From Spirochaeta thermophila DSM 6578 (GTDB lineage Bacteria; Spirochaetota; Spirochaetia; Winmispirales; Winmispiraceae), in the NCBI RefSeq assembly GCF_000184345.1, contig NC_017583.1, positions 1,302,001-1,366,000 on the forward strand: a stretch of DNA of 64,000 bases, in the 5' to 3' direction. The position numbers and the translations under genes were made by a program. The notes below the pieces were generated by a model. That model saw only the letters and a list, made by a program, of their open reading frames with translations. It was not told the DNA's origin and made no database searches. Positions 45,491-55,626 of this stretch are shown in pieces (within the stretch, counting starts at the first letter, position 1; every line of letters begins with the position of its first letter).

Positions 45491-45802
45491 ATGGCGCAGA
45501 AATACCTCGAGGCCCAACCACTCCACGCCTTGCAGCTTCGACACCGATATACCGACTACGCCCTGGAAGGGGTGCCCTTCTCCGGAACCCTCAAGAAGCA
45601 TCCCTACGATCCCCACAAAGTACTCCTGTGGGAACCTCCCTTCAAGGAGGAGGCGGGGTTCTACGAGTTCATCATCGACGACATCCTCCATGTCGAACTC
45701 GAGGCCACCCTCGGGACCGAAGAGGGCCTCGCGGTTCAAGTGGTCACCGTATGGGTGAGAAAGGGAACCCGGGCCGTGAAGATACAACCCTTCGTGGTAT
45801 GA
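45491..45802 (+). CDS. small conserved protein upstream of amrS, function unknown
   Basis: This 103-residue protein starts at ATG 45491 after GCGGGGAT; it has no signal peptide and contains LEGVPFSGTLKKHPYDPHKV and a C-terminal VQVVTVWVRKGTRAVKI strand-rich end. I do not recognise the family. It overlaps amrS by 4 bp (ATGA), so the two are coupled. TTGACA at 45389 could be its -35, but no clear -10 follows. A start further upstream is possible. Confidence 0.55.
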   Translation: MAQKYLEAQPLHALQLRHRYTDYALEGVPFSGTLKKHPYDPHKVLLWEPPFKEEAGFYEFIIDDILHVELEATLGTEEGLAVQVVTVWVRKGTRAVKIQPFVV

Positions 45803-46674
45803 CCATGGACGCCGCGCTTCCGGAGGCACGGTACTACACCCCCCTCGAGGATTCGCGTGTACGGTGCGAGCTCTGCCCCCACCGGTGTATCATACCCGAG
45901 GGGAAGACCGGGGTCTGCACCGTGCGCCTCAACCGCGAGGGCAGGCTCACCCTTCCCTATTACGGCAAGATATCCTCCATCGCACTCGACCCCATAGAAA
46001 AGAAACCGCTCTACCACTTCCACCCCGGCTCGGTGATCCTGAGCATCGGGTTCTTCGGTTGCTCGTTCAAGTGTCCCTTCTGTCAGAACTTCGAGATCTC
46101 CCAGGAGTATCGGACATACCTCCGCACCGCGCTCGAGATACCCACCGACAGGCTCATCCATCAGGCCAAGGCCTACCACTCGATCGGTATCGCCTACACC
46201 TACTCGGAACCGCTCATCCACTTCGAGTACGTAATGGAGGTGGCCGTCGAGGCCCGGAGACACGGGCTCAAGAACGTGCTCGTGACCAACGGGTACATCA
46301 ACCCCGAACCGGCCGACGAGCTCCTCGAGGTGGTGGATGCGGCCAACGTGGACCTCAAGAGCTTCAACGACGAGTTCTATCGCAAGGAGATCAAAGGGAG
46401 CCTCGAGCCGGTCCTCGCCTTCATCGAAAAGGCTGCGAAAAAGATCCACGTGGAGGTGACCACCCTCCTCATCCCGGGCAAGAACGAGAGCGAGGAGGAA
46501 GTGCGGAGCATCGCCCGCCGGCTCGCCGGCATACGCAAGGACATCCCCCTCCACCTCTCCGCCTATTTCCCCCGCTACAAGTACACCATCCCTCCCACAC
46601 CCCGGGCGACCGTATATCGGGCAGTGGAGATCGCAAAGGAGTACCTCGACTACGTGCACGCAGGGAATGTGTAG
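45799..46674 (+). CDS. amrS: AmmeMemoRadiSam-system radical SAM protein (AmrS)
   Basis: This 291-residue radical SAM protein has the AmrS cysteine-rich start (CELCPHRCIIPEGKTGVC) followed by FGCSFKCPFCQNFEIS, the CxxxCxxC cluster motif. Then come YTYSEPLIHFEYVME and VDLKSFNDEFYR, both typical. The AMMECR1 and Memo partners are not in this window. The pathway and substrate are unknown. Start at 45799 (or the ATG at 45805) overlaps the preceding stop. Confidence 0.85.
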   Translation: MTMDAALPEARYYTPLEDSRVRCELCPHRCIIPEGKTGVCTVRLNREGRLTLPYYGKISSIALDPIEKKPLYHFHPGSVILSIGFFGCSFKCPFCQNFEISQEYRTYLRTALEIPTDRLIHQAKAYHSIGIAYTYSEPLIHFEYVMEVAVEARRHGLKNVLVTNGYINPEPADELLEVVDAANVDLKSFNDEFYRKEIKGSLEPVLAFIEKAAKKIHVEVTTLLIPGKNESEEEVRSIARRLAGIRKDIPLHLSAYFPRYKYTIPPTPRATVYRAVEIAKEYLDYVHAGNV

Positions 46675-46680
46675 CTCAGC

Positions 46681-47520
46681 TCAATCGCGAGTGATCGGTG
46701 TGCCTCCGTTCGCCGGAATCCTCACCTCGATCTCCATATCTCTACGTCGTATCCATACCCTCCAGCCTGGTGTGATGACTTGAGCATAGAATACTCCCTC
46801 CCGTGGCCACCCCATGCTCGCATCCGGCCACCACACCTCTTCCATGCGTACCACCTCGCCCTCTCCCCACCGCTCTCCAGCCCAGGCTTCAACCCAACGT
46901 GCACGCCTCGCTGCCTCGGCCCATGTCCCCACGATCCGGCTCGCTCCCTCGAGCCATCCCGGTACACCCGGCCCCCACCACCACCTCCCCTCCTCTCCTT
47001 GGCGTACCAACCGTAGTTCCCAGCCATCAGGCACCGCCTCACCCCACTCATTACCCCTCACCCTTTCCCACACCCCTTCCAGCTCCTCCCACGCCTCAGC
47101 TGCCATTCTGACTTGCACCCACCCCGCCCCCGCACTCACTACATAGCCGGTCCCTTCAGCATCAAGCACCACCACATCCCTGAATCCCGCAATCCCCCCG
47201 CTCCGCCACACCACCCATTCCACCTCCTGGGGCCAGATCGCCTCCCATCCCACCACGTCGAGCACTATCCCCCCAGCCACCTCATACACCTGCACTCGAT
47301 AGCGCCCCCACTCCCCCATCTCCCGGATCCCCACCGCCGGTACCACCCCACCCGGCCCCATAAGCACCCCTTTCAGTCCTCCATACGCCACCCACACCCC
47401 CTCACATACCACCTCTTTACCCGCCAAGGCACTCCCATGAGCGAGAATCTCACCCACTGAGAGCACCTCTTCCCCCATGAGAACACCCGCGACCAGGCAC
47501 AACACCCACGCGCGTTTCAT
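46681..47520 (-). CDS. exported Trp/Gly/Val-rich protein of unknown function
   Basis: This 279-residue protein has a signal peptide (MKRAWVLCLVAGVLMGEEV) and is very rich in Trp, Gly, Val and Glu because the coding strand is G-rich. Nothing matches a family I know. Segments such as VVCEGVWVAYGGLKGVLM suggest a beta-rich (OB-like) first domain. The ATG at 47520 follows AAGGGGGTGGAT. It converges with amrS with 6 bp between stops. The longer frame upstream is a shadow of the ferredoxin region. Confidence 0.6.
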   Translation of the reverse strand: MKRAWVLCLVAGVLMGEEVLSVGEILAHGSALAGKEVVCEGVWVAYGGLKGVLMGPGGVVPAVGIREMGEWGRYRVQVYEVAGGIVLDVVGWEAIWPQEVEWVVWRSGGIAGFRDVVVLDAEGTGYVVSAGAGWVQVRMAAEAWEELEGVWERVRGNEWGEAVPDGWELRLVRQGEEGRWWWGPGVPGWLEGASRIVGTWAEAARRARWVEAWAGERWGEGEVVRMEEVWWPDASMGWPREGVFYAQVITPGWRVWIRRRDMEIEVRIPANGGTPITRD

Positions 47521-47538
47521 ATCCACCCCCTTCTCATC

Positions 47539-47552
47539 GTAACCCAGGTTAC
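47539..47552. promoter_or_regulatory. short palindrome GTAACC-CA-GGTTAC
   Basis: A perfect 6-bp inverted repeat lies 19 bp upstream of the exported-protein ATG. It may be an operator; no good -10/-35 pair is seen around it. Confidence 0.35.
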
Positions 47553-47644
47553 AGTCTTTTTCCACACCATAACGAGGTAGTGTAGCCATGAGGTACCCGG
47601 CGTGGGTATACTGGTAGTGACACCAGTCGTGAAAGGAGTGTGCC

Positions 47645-47836
47645 ATGGCCAAGCGAGTGGTCATCGACCGCGATGAGTGCATAGGGTGCGGCAGCTGCGC
47701 CGACGCGTGTCCCGATGTCTTCGAGATGGACGACGAGGGCAAGGCCCGTGTCATCCTCCCCGAAGGCGGCGACGAATCCTGCATAGACGAGGCCATCTCC
47801 ATCTGCCCGGTGGAGTGCATCCGCTGGGAGGAGTAG
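47645..47836 (+). CDS. [4Fe-4S] ferredoxin
   Basis: This 63-residue ferredoxin has DECIGCGSCADACPDVF and a distal ICPVECIRW cysteine pattern for one 4Fe-4S cluster, as in Thermotoga-type monocluster ferredoxins. AAAGGAG lies before the ATG, and a TATACT at about 47607 may be its -10; a 6-bp inverted repeat ACTGGT/ACCAGT follows that box. The IS256 element is inserted at its stop codon, duplicating GAGTAGCCGG, so the protein is unchanged but its native 3' end is displaced. Confidence 0.9.
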   Translation: MAKRVVIDRDECIGCGSCADACPDVFEMDDEGKARVILPEGGDESCIDEAISICPVECIRWEE

Positions 47837-47913
47837 CCGGGGACTGTAACATCGAGTGTTGAAAAAGGCGGGGAAAAAAGATAAGGGGTATCTCCCACCA
47901 CACTAATCTTTTT

Positions 47914-48838
47914 GGTGATTACCATTTTTGAGCCACCTGTGGTATAATACCGAAGAGAGAGGTGGCACGGATATGGACGTCGTAAGTCTTTCAACACTTG
48001 CAAGCGATAGAGAGAAAACGGTCTCCTATCTGAGAGAGAAAGGTCTCCTCGTCACGTACACCCGGTGTCCCTTCTGTGGAAGTGAGCATATAGGCGAGGT
48101 GAGACGAGAGAAGTACAAGTGCTACCAGTGCAGGAAAGAGTGGAGCATACGACGAGGGAGCATCTTCGAGGGGATGAAGCTCTCCTGGGAGAAGATCCTG
48201 TGGGCAATGAAGCTCTTTGAGATGGAAGTTACCGCCCACAAGGCGGCTTTGCAGTTACGGCTCTCCTATGAGGTGACGCTGAGGCTCTACACATTGTTTC
48301 GGAAGGCGATATGGGTCCACACCCAGAAGGAGGGGAAGAGCCTGCTCGAAGGTGAAGTAGAGATGGACGAAAGTTATTTTGGAGGAAAGAGAAAGGGGAA
48401 GAGGGGGAGAGGGGCGGCAGGGAAGATTCCTGTGTTTGGGATTCTTGAGCGAGGGGGAAAAGTGCAGGTGGAAGTGGTGGAGCAGGTAAGTGCGGAGGAG
48501 CTTGTACGACTGGCAGTGGCCAAAGTGAAGCGGGGGTCGCTTGTGTATACCGACCGGTTCAAGAGCTATGATGGGCTTGTGAGCTATGGATTCAGGCACA
48601 AGCGGATTGATCACGGGAAGCGATTTGCGAATGGGAAAGTGTACATCAATGGGATAGAGGGGTTTTGGAGTTATGCGAAAGGGCGGCTGCTCCAGCATCA
48701 CGGGGTGAGTGTAGAACGTTTTCCGCTCTACTTGAAAGAATTGGAGTGGCGGTATAATCATAGGGAGGAGGATCTATTCGAGCTTCTGCTGGAGGTACTT
48801 AGAGAGTACTCCCGGGTGGCAAATAATGGATAATCACC
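47914..48838 (+). mobile_element. complete IS1595-family insertion sequence
   Basis: Terminal inverted repeats start GGTGATTA and end CCACC over 24 bp (18 of 24 match). The 8-bp target duplication ATCTTTTT is perfect (47906-47913 and 48839-48846). It carries one intact transposase. It is inserted in the 5' untranslated part of the IS256 transposase gene. Confidence 0.92.
47973..48833 (+). CDS. IS1595-family transposase
   Basis: This 286-residue transposase has an N-terminal zinc ribbon (CPFCGS...CYQCRK), a helix-turn-helix region and the DDE catalytic domain with EVEMDESYFGGKRKG (first Asp), VYTDRFKSYDGL (second) and NGIEGFWSYAKGRL (third region). It is complete, so the element may still move. 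The ATG at 47973 is preferred over an in-frame start at 47928, which would lie near the terminal repeat. Confidence 0.93.
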   Translation: MDVVSLSTLASDREKTVSYLREKGLLVTYTRCPFCGSEHIGEVRREKYKCYQCRKEWSIRRGSIFEGMKLSWEKILWAMKLFEMEVTAHKAALQLRLSYEVTLRLYTLFRKAIWVHTQKEGKSLLEGEVEMDESYFGGKRKGKRGRGAAGKIPVFGILERGGKVQVEVVEQVSAEELVRLAVAKVKRGSLVYTDRFKSYDGLVSYGFRHKRIDHGKRFANGKVYINGIEGFWSYAKGRLLQHHGVSVERFPLYLKELEWRYNHREEDLFELLLEVLREYSRVANNG

Positions 48839-48865
48839 ATCTTTTTTTCAAGGAGGAGATACCCC

Positions 48866-50122
48866 CTGAAGCGCGGCAAGACACGCGCATTGACTGAAAC
48901 ACAGTATACCCTCTCTGATCTGATGAAACAAGTGGAAGACCAGCTACGGGAGGAGGTGCGCCACACCTACAAGACGTACCTAGAACACCTCCTTGAGACG
49001 CTGAGAGAGGAGGCAGTGGGACGACCACGATATGCACGAGGAGAGCCTGAGAAAGGGCAGTACTACCGGTAGGGCTACAGGAAATGGAAGACCGTGCAGA
49101 CCCCCTGGGGGCCGATCGAGGATGTACGCGTGCCCCGCATCCGCACCGGCGGGGGGAAGGAGGTGAAGCTGGTCGCCTACGAGCAGAGGCCCGTGGCCCT
49201 CGCCGAGCAGCTCCTTCTCGGGTATGTGGGAGGGATGAGCGCGCGGAGATATGCCATCCTGTTACGGGAGCTGGGGATAGGCGAGGCTCACCCGCAGACA
49301 CTCCTGCGGCTCATAAAGCGTCTTCGTGAGGAGAAGGAGCAGTGGCGGAGGAGGTCCCTTAGAGGAGTGAAGGCCCTTGTGCTGGATGGAGTGTGGGCAA
49401 AGAGGCGTGGGAGGGGTCAGAAGAAGCTGGTTGTCCTGAGTGCCGTGGGGGTGAAGGAGGACGGATCTCATGAGCTCCTCGACTGGGTCGTTGCGGAGCA
49501 GGAGGACCAGGCGAGCTACGAGCGACTCCTTACCAGGCTCTATGAGCGAGGGCTTCATGAGGTGGAGCTGGTGGTGGCCGATGAGGCTGAGGGGATCCGG
49601 CAGGCCGTGGAGACGGTGTATCCTGAGGCGAAGAAGCAGGTGTGTCTGTGGCACCTGCAGGGTACGCTTGAGCAGAAGCTCCTGCAGGACATGGGGGAAC
49701 GGAAGGGGAAGAACGCAGACCTCCAGAAGGAGAGGCGAGCTTTTCGAGCGGAGTACTGGAAGCTCTTTGAGGCAGGAGGGAAGGAGGACGCAGCACGTGC
49801 GTTGGAGGCATTCGTGAAGAAGTGGGCGGCGAAGCCTCCCCGGATGACGGCCTCCCTCCTGTGGCGGAAGGACCGGCTTTTCTCCTATCTGGAGTTACCC
49901 TATGAGTGGAAGGAGAAGGTGAGGACGAGCAACCTTGCGGAGAACATGTTTCGGCACATGAGAAGCTTTCTGCGGAGGTATCCTGGGTATATGAGTCGTG
50001 CCCATGCGGATGAGGTGGTAGGCCTCTACGTGGTGGGCATGCAGGTGATACAAGAGGTGGGGAGACGCACCCCTACGGGCTCCAACTCAATTTCAACACT
50101 CCTCCTTGACAGTGCCGAGTAG
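48866..50122 (+). pseudogene. IS256-family (mutator) transposase with amber stop
   Basis: One continuous frame contains the N-terminus (TETQYTLSDLMKQVEDQL) and, after a TAG at 49070-49072, the catalytic region with ALVLDGVWAKRRG, VVADEAEGIRQAV, CLWHLQGTLEQKL and the C-terminal NLAENMFRHMRSFLRR, YPGYMSRAHADEV. Only the TAG breaks it. The probable start is CTG at 48866, 7 bases after GGAGGAG (TTG at 48890 is the other option). The last codons read out of the IS into the flanking duplication, so the C-terminus is also altered. Confidence 0.85.
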
Positions 50123-50132
50123 CCGGAAACTC

Positions 50133-50162
50133 TTGACAAAGCCCCGGCGGTCGGGATATAGT
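50133..50162 (+). promoter_or_regulatory. sigma-70 promoter of tRNA-Asn
   Basis: TTGACA (50133-50138), 18 bp, TATAGT (50157-50162). Confidence 0.75.
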
Positions 50163-50181
50163 CACGTCACCCGAAGGACAT

Positions 50182-50254
50182 TCCGGCGTAGCTCAGTCGG
50201 TAGAGCGGGTGGCTGTTAACCACTAGGTCGCAGGTTCGAGTCCTGCCGCCGGAG
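50182..50254 (+). tRNA. tRNA-Asn (anticodon GTT)
   Basis: Acceptor TCCGGCG/CGCCGGA, anticodon stem GGTGG/CCACT region with loop CTGTTAA, T arm GCAGG-TTCGAGT-CCTGC, discriminator G. CCA is not encoded. It is sandwiched between two IS256-type sequences. Confidence 0.93.
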
Positions 50255-50258
50255 CGAG

Positions 50259-50283
50259 AACCCACCGTTAAGGTGGGTTTTTT
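50259..50283 (+). terminator. terminator of tRNA-Asn
   Basis: AACCCACC, loop GTTAA, GGTGGGTT, then TTTT. Confidence 0.9.
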
Positions 50284-50360
50284 CGTGCCCATGTGATGCA
50301 ATTTCCCCTTTCCTTTCTATTTTCTATACCCTATACGACGATGCTCACCTTTGGGGCCTA

Positions 50361-50718
50361 TGACATTGAGTGAGGCAGAGAAGGCCCTTGAGGGGTTCTG
50401 GAACGAGTGGGGAGCCCCTGTGCCGCGGATGCACGCTGTGCTTCTGTGGCGGAAGGAGCGACTGTTCTCCTATCTGGAGCTTCTCTATGCGTGGAAAAGG
50501 TAAGGGACAGACAAGTACCCTCGCGGAGAACCTTCTTCAACACATGAGGAGCTTTCTGCGGCGGTATCCTGGGTATACGAATGGCGCCCATGCGCATGAG
50601 GTGGTAGGCCTCTATGTGGTGGGCATGCAGGTGATACAAAAGGTGGGGAGACGTATCTCTTATCAACTCCAGTTCAATTTCAACACTCCTCCTTGACAGT
50701 TCCCTCCTTGACAGTGCC
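50361..50718 (+). pseudogene. 3' fragment of a second IS256-family transposase
   Basis: The DNA is closely similar to the C-terminal third of the first copy. ALEGFWNEWGAPVPRM and LLWRKERLFSYLEL are read in one frame to a stop at about 50500. NLLQHMRSFLRRYPGYTNGAHAHEV then continues in another frame to a TGA within the right end. The right-end sequence CTCCTTGACAGT is present twice in tandem. The stretch 50284-50360 before it shows no gene. Confidence 0.82.
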
Positions 50719-50719
50719 C

Positions 50720-50749
50720 TTGACTCCCGTACTCCTCTTCAGTTATAAT
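50720..50749 (+). promoter_or_regulatory. strong sigma-70 promoter at the head of the defence island
   Basis: TTGACT (50720-50725), 18 bp, TATAAT (50744-50749). It may drive the whole 12-kb rightward island. Confidence 0.7.
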
Positions 50750-50814
50750 AATCTTTGTACTTTGTATACTCATACTCACATCGAGCGGAAGGGTATTCAC
50801 AAAAAGGAGGGGTG

Positions 50815-50858
50815 ATGGCGTCCGGAAGTGGACGAGGGGCCGCGGATGATGCCATGCC

Positions 50859-50862
<4 letters not shown>
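50815..50862 (+). CDS. 15-codon ORF with strong ribosome binding site
   Basis: AAAAAGGAGGGGTG precedes an ATG reading MASGSGRGAADDAMP and a stop. It is the first translatable frame behind the strong promoter. It may be a leader peptide or, more likely, the first codons of a gene whose body was deleted when the downstream S23-type fragment was joined. Confidence 0.35.
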
Positions 50863-53283
<2,421 letters not shown>

Positions 53284-53295
53284 GAGGTTACTTGG

Positions 53296-55626
53296 ATGAA
53301 TATCCCCCAAATAAACGAGGATGAAGTGGAGCTCCTCATCGAAGAACACCTTCGCGAGCGCGGATGGAACCTTACCGACTTCACCGTGACCCGCAAACGC
53401 TGGCGCGAGGGTTTGGACGGCGAGGAAGCTGACCGGGTATTTCTTCGGGAAGGTCGAGTTGTGGCAATCCTGGAAGCGAAGCGACCCGGGAAAGACCTAT
53501 GGGCCGCGCTGGAACAGGCTAAGCGCTACGCCAGAGCCTACAAACAAAATACCGGTCATGATGTCCCACTCCTGTTTGCGAGCGATGGGAAAGTCTACCT
53601 TCGGCAAAACCTGAAGGCCAATACGCTACCAGAGCGCATCAAGCAATTCCCAACACCTGCCGAATTTGGCGAGTTTTTCAGTCCGCAAGCGAAAGAACTA
53701 CACGGCAAACTGCGGGACTACCAGCGTGTGGCAGTTTCTCAAGTACTGGCTGCTGTCCAGGCAGGCCGCCGCCGCATGTATCTCCAGATGGCAACAGGCA
53801 CCGGCAAGACGATTACCGCTGCGGGCATTATTGCAAAGCTCTGGTCCGTTGGCTTAGTCCGAAGGACGCTCTTCCTCGTAGATCGGGATGCGCTTGCCGT
53901 TCAAACCGTCAAGAAGTTCAAAACGCACCTTGGTGACAACTTCAACATTGAGCGGGCAACAGGCTCAAAAGAAGACAAACATCGCGATATCCTGGTCAGC
54001 ACGATTCAACATATGGCAGTGAGAAATAAATACCTCAGCTATCCTGCTGATCACTTTAGTCTCGTTATCCTTGACGAATGTCATCGCTCTTATTTTGGTG
54101 ACTGGTACGGCGTGCTCGATCATTTCGCCAAGGGCGGCGCCATCCTGCTGGGCTTGACGGCCACCCCCGCGGATAAGGAAACCGTCAACACGGATCGCTT
54201 TTTCACCGATCCAGGCCAGTATCCTGGGCCCATTTACCGCTACACGATCCGCCAGGCTGAGACCAATCCCGAGGTGCCGGAGTGGGAGAGACTGGCCCAG
54301 TGCATACACTTCAAGTTCCACACCAATGTGGACCTGGAAGGCGTGCACGATATGGGCTTTGACTTTGAACCCGAACAATTGGGCCGAGCTGTAGATGTCC
54401 CCCAACGCAACCGACTGATCGCTGAAAAATACTTCGAGGTCATCGGAACCCGTCAGCCTGTCAAAACCATCGTCTTCGCAGCCTCTATCGCCCATGCGAA
54501 AAACCTTCGCTACGCCCTGATCGAGAAGTACAACGAGCTGAACAACCTTCCACCCAACGATGCCGCAGCCGAAAAGTTCATCGTTGCGGTCCATAACGAA
54601 ATGCCGGGCGCGCGCACTCTTATTGAAGAGTTCCAAAAAATTACCCCTGCCGAGGAACGCAAGGCGATCATAGAACAGGCGCACAAAGACCCCAACATGG
54701 CTCCCAGACCCATTGTCCTTGTAGGTGTCGGGATGCTGGACACGGGCATCGATGCGCCAGATGTCGAGGTGCTGCTGATGGCCCGCCCGACGAAATCGAA
54801 GGTGCTCTATGTGCAGATGAAGGGCCGCGGCACCCGCAAATGCCGGGAAACGGGCAAGGAGTTCTACAAACTCGTGGACTTTGTGGACATCACACGGCTT
54901 GAACCTGTCATCACCAACGACACGCCAGGCATCGAGGATGAGCCGGTTGAGCAGGAAGAGGAGGAGGTCATCCGGCGCGAGCGGGAAGAAGCCGGTGAAG
55001 GCGCAGGAGCTAAGGGCGAAAAGGTCGGCAGCGAACAGCAGATGGTCATCGCCGATGTCCCCGTGCACCTGGTCTTTTCGGAGACTATCTCCCCTGCTGT
55101 CCTTGAGGAACTGCGCCGTCAGGTTGAAGCACAGCTCAAAGGAGGCATCGAGCGCGAGGGTCTCAAGCAACGCTTCGTCCAAACCATCCTGTGCTGGCGG
55201 TACTTCAAGGGAGCAACCATGCCGGACCACTCATTCCTGGCAACCATGGGGTTTGACCTCTCAACGCTTCGCGATCTCTACGGTGAACCCGAAGCCACGC
55301 TGGAGGACTTTATCGCCGTGGCCATGGGCGAAGCCGATTTCGAAACACTGCACAGACGTCGCGAATTCGAGAAGTGGGCGCTGGGAAAGAGCCTGACCAG
55401 TGAGCAGCGCGAGCTGGTCCTCATGGTTTGCGACTTCAAGCGTGCTAACCCCGATATCAAACCGGAGCAAATCCTCCGCAGCCATCTGCTTGACCAGGCC
55501 GGGGGACTGCCCCGCATCAAGGCGCTTTTCGGCGGGTTGGACAAGCTGCTCTCGCTGGCCGATGAAGCCCTCTCCTTAGAAACCGGAACACCCATTGAGG
55601 AGGAAAACCATGGCAAGAACACCTGA
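53296..55626 (+). CDS. hsdR: type I restriction HsdR, nuclease-translocase subunit (system B)
   Basis: HsdR is the motor and nuclease of type I restriction. The 776-residue product is EcoEI-like: nuclease region with EEADRVFLREGRVVAILEAK (D...ExK), helicase motifs MATGTGKTITAAGI, ILDECHRSYFGDWYG, LLGLTATPADKET, and motif VI region MKGRGTRKCRETGK, then an EcoEI_R_C domain. All catalytic motifs are present. It has AGGAGG 9 bases upstream of the ATG. Its end overlaps hsdM by 17 bp. Confidence 0.92.
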   Translation: MNIPQINEDEVELLIEEHLRERGWNLTDFTVTRKRWREGLDGEEADRVFLREGRVVAILEAKRPGKDLWAALEQAKRYARAYKQNTGHDVPLLFASDGKVYLRQNLKANTLPERIKQFPTPAEFGEFFSPQAKELHGKLRDYQRVAVSQVLAAVQAGRRRMYLQMATGTGKTITAAGIIAKLWSVGLVRRTLFLVDRDALAVQTVKKFKTHLGDNFNIERATGSKEDKHRDILVSTIQHMAVRNKYLSYPADHFSLVILDECHRSYFGDWYGVLDHFAKGGAILLGLTATPADKETVNTDRFFTDPGQYPGPIYRYTIRQAETNPEVPEWERLAQCIHFKFHTNVDLEGVHDMGFDFEPEQLGRAVDVPQRNRLIAEKYFEVIGTRQPVKTIVFAASIAHAKNLRYALIEKYNELNNLPPNDAAAEKFIVAVHNEMPGARTLIEEFQKITPAEERKAIIEQAHKDPNMAPRPIVLVGVGMLDTGIDAPDVEVLLMARPTKSKVLYVQMKGRGTRKCRETGKEFYKLVDFVDITRLEPVITNDTPGIEDEPVEQEEEEVIRREREEAGEGAGAKGEKVGSEQQMVIADVPVHLVFSETISPAVLEELRRQVEAQLKGGIEREGLKQRFVQTILCWRYFKGATMPDHSFLATMGFDLSTLRDLYGEPEATLEDFIAVAMGEADFETLHRRREFEKWALGKSLTSEQRELVLMVCDFKRANPDIKPEQILRSHLLDQAGGLPRIKALFGGLDKLLSLADEALSLETGTPIEEENHGKNT

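Larger units (their letters stand above)
47841..50116 (+). mobile_element. IS256-family element, interrupted by an IS1595-family element
   Basis: Left end GGACTGT...GAGTGTTGAAA (47841-47864) mirrors the right end TTTCAACACTCCTCCTTGACAGTGCC. The 10-bp sequence GAGTAGCCGG is present on both sides (47831-47840 and 50117-50126), a target duplication made at the ferredoxin stop codon. Removing the inner IS and its 8-bp duplication leaves about 1.34 kb, normal for IS256. Its transposase has an in-frame stop, so this copy is probably not autonomous. Confidence 0.85.

Noticed and set aside
50182-50254. tRNA-Asn as the attachment site of the defence island
   Set aside because: No integrase is present and I found no repeat of the tRNA 3' end within the window. 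The IS elements explain the local rearrangement.
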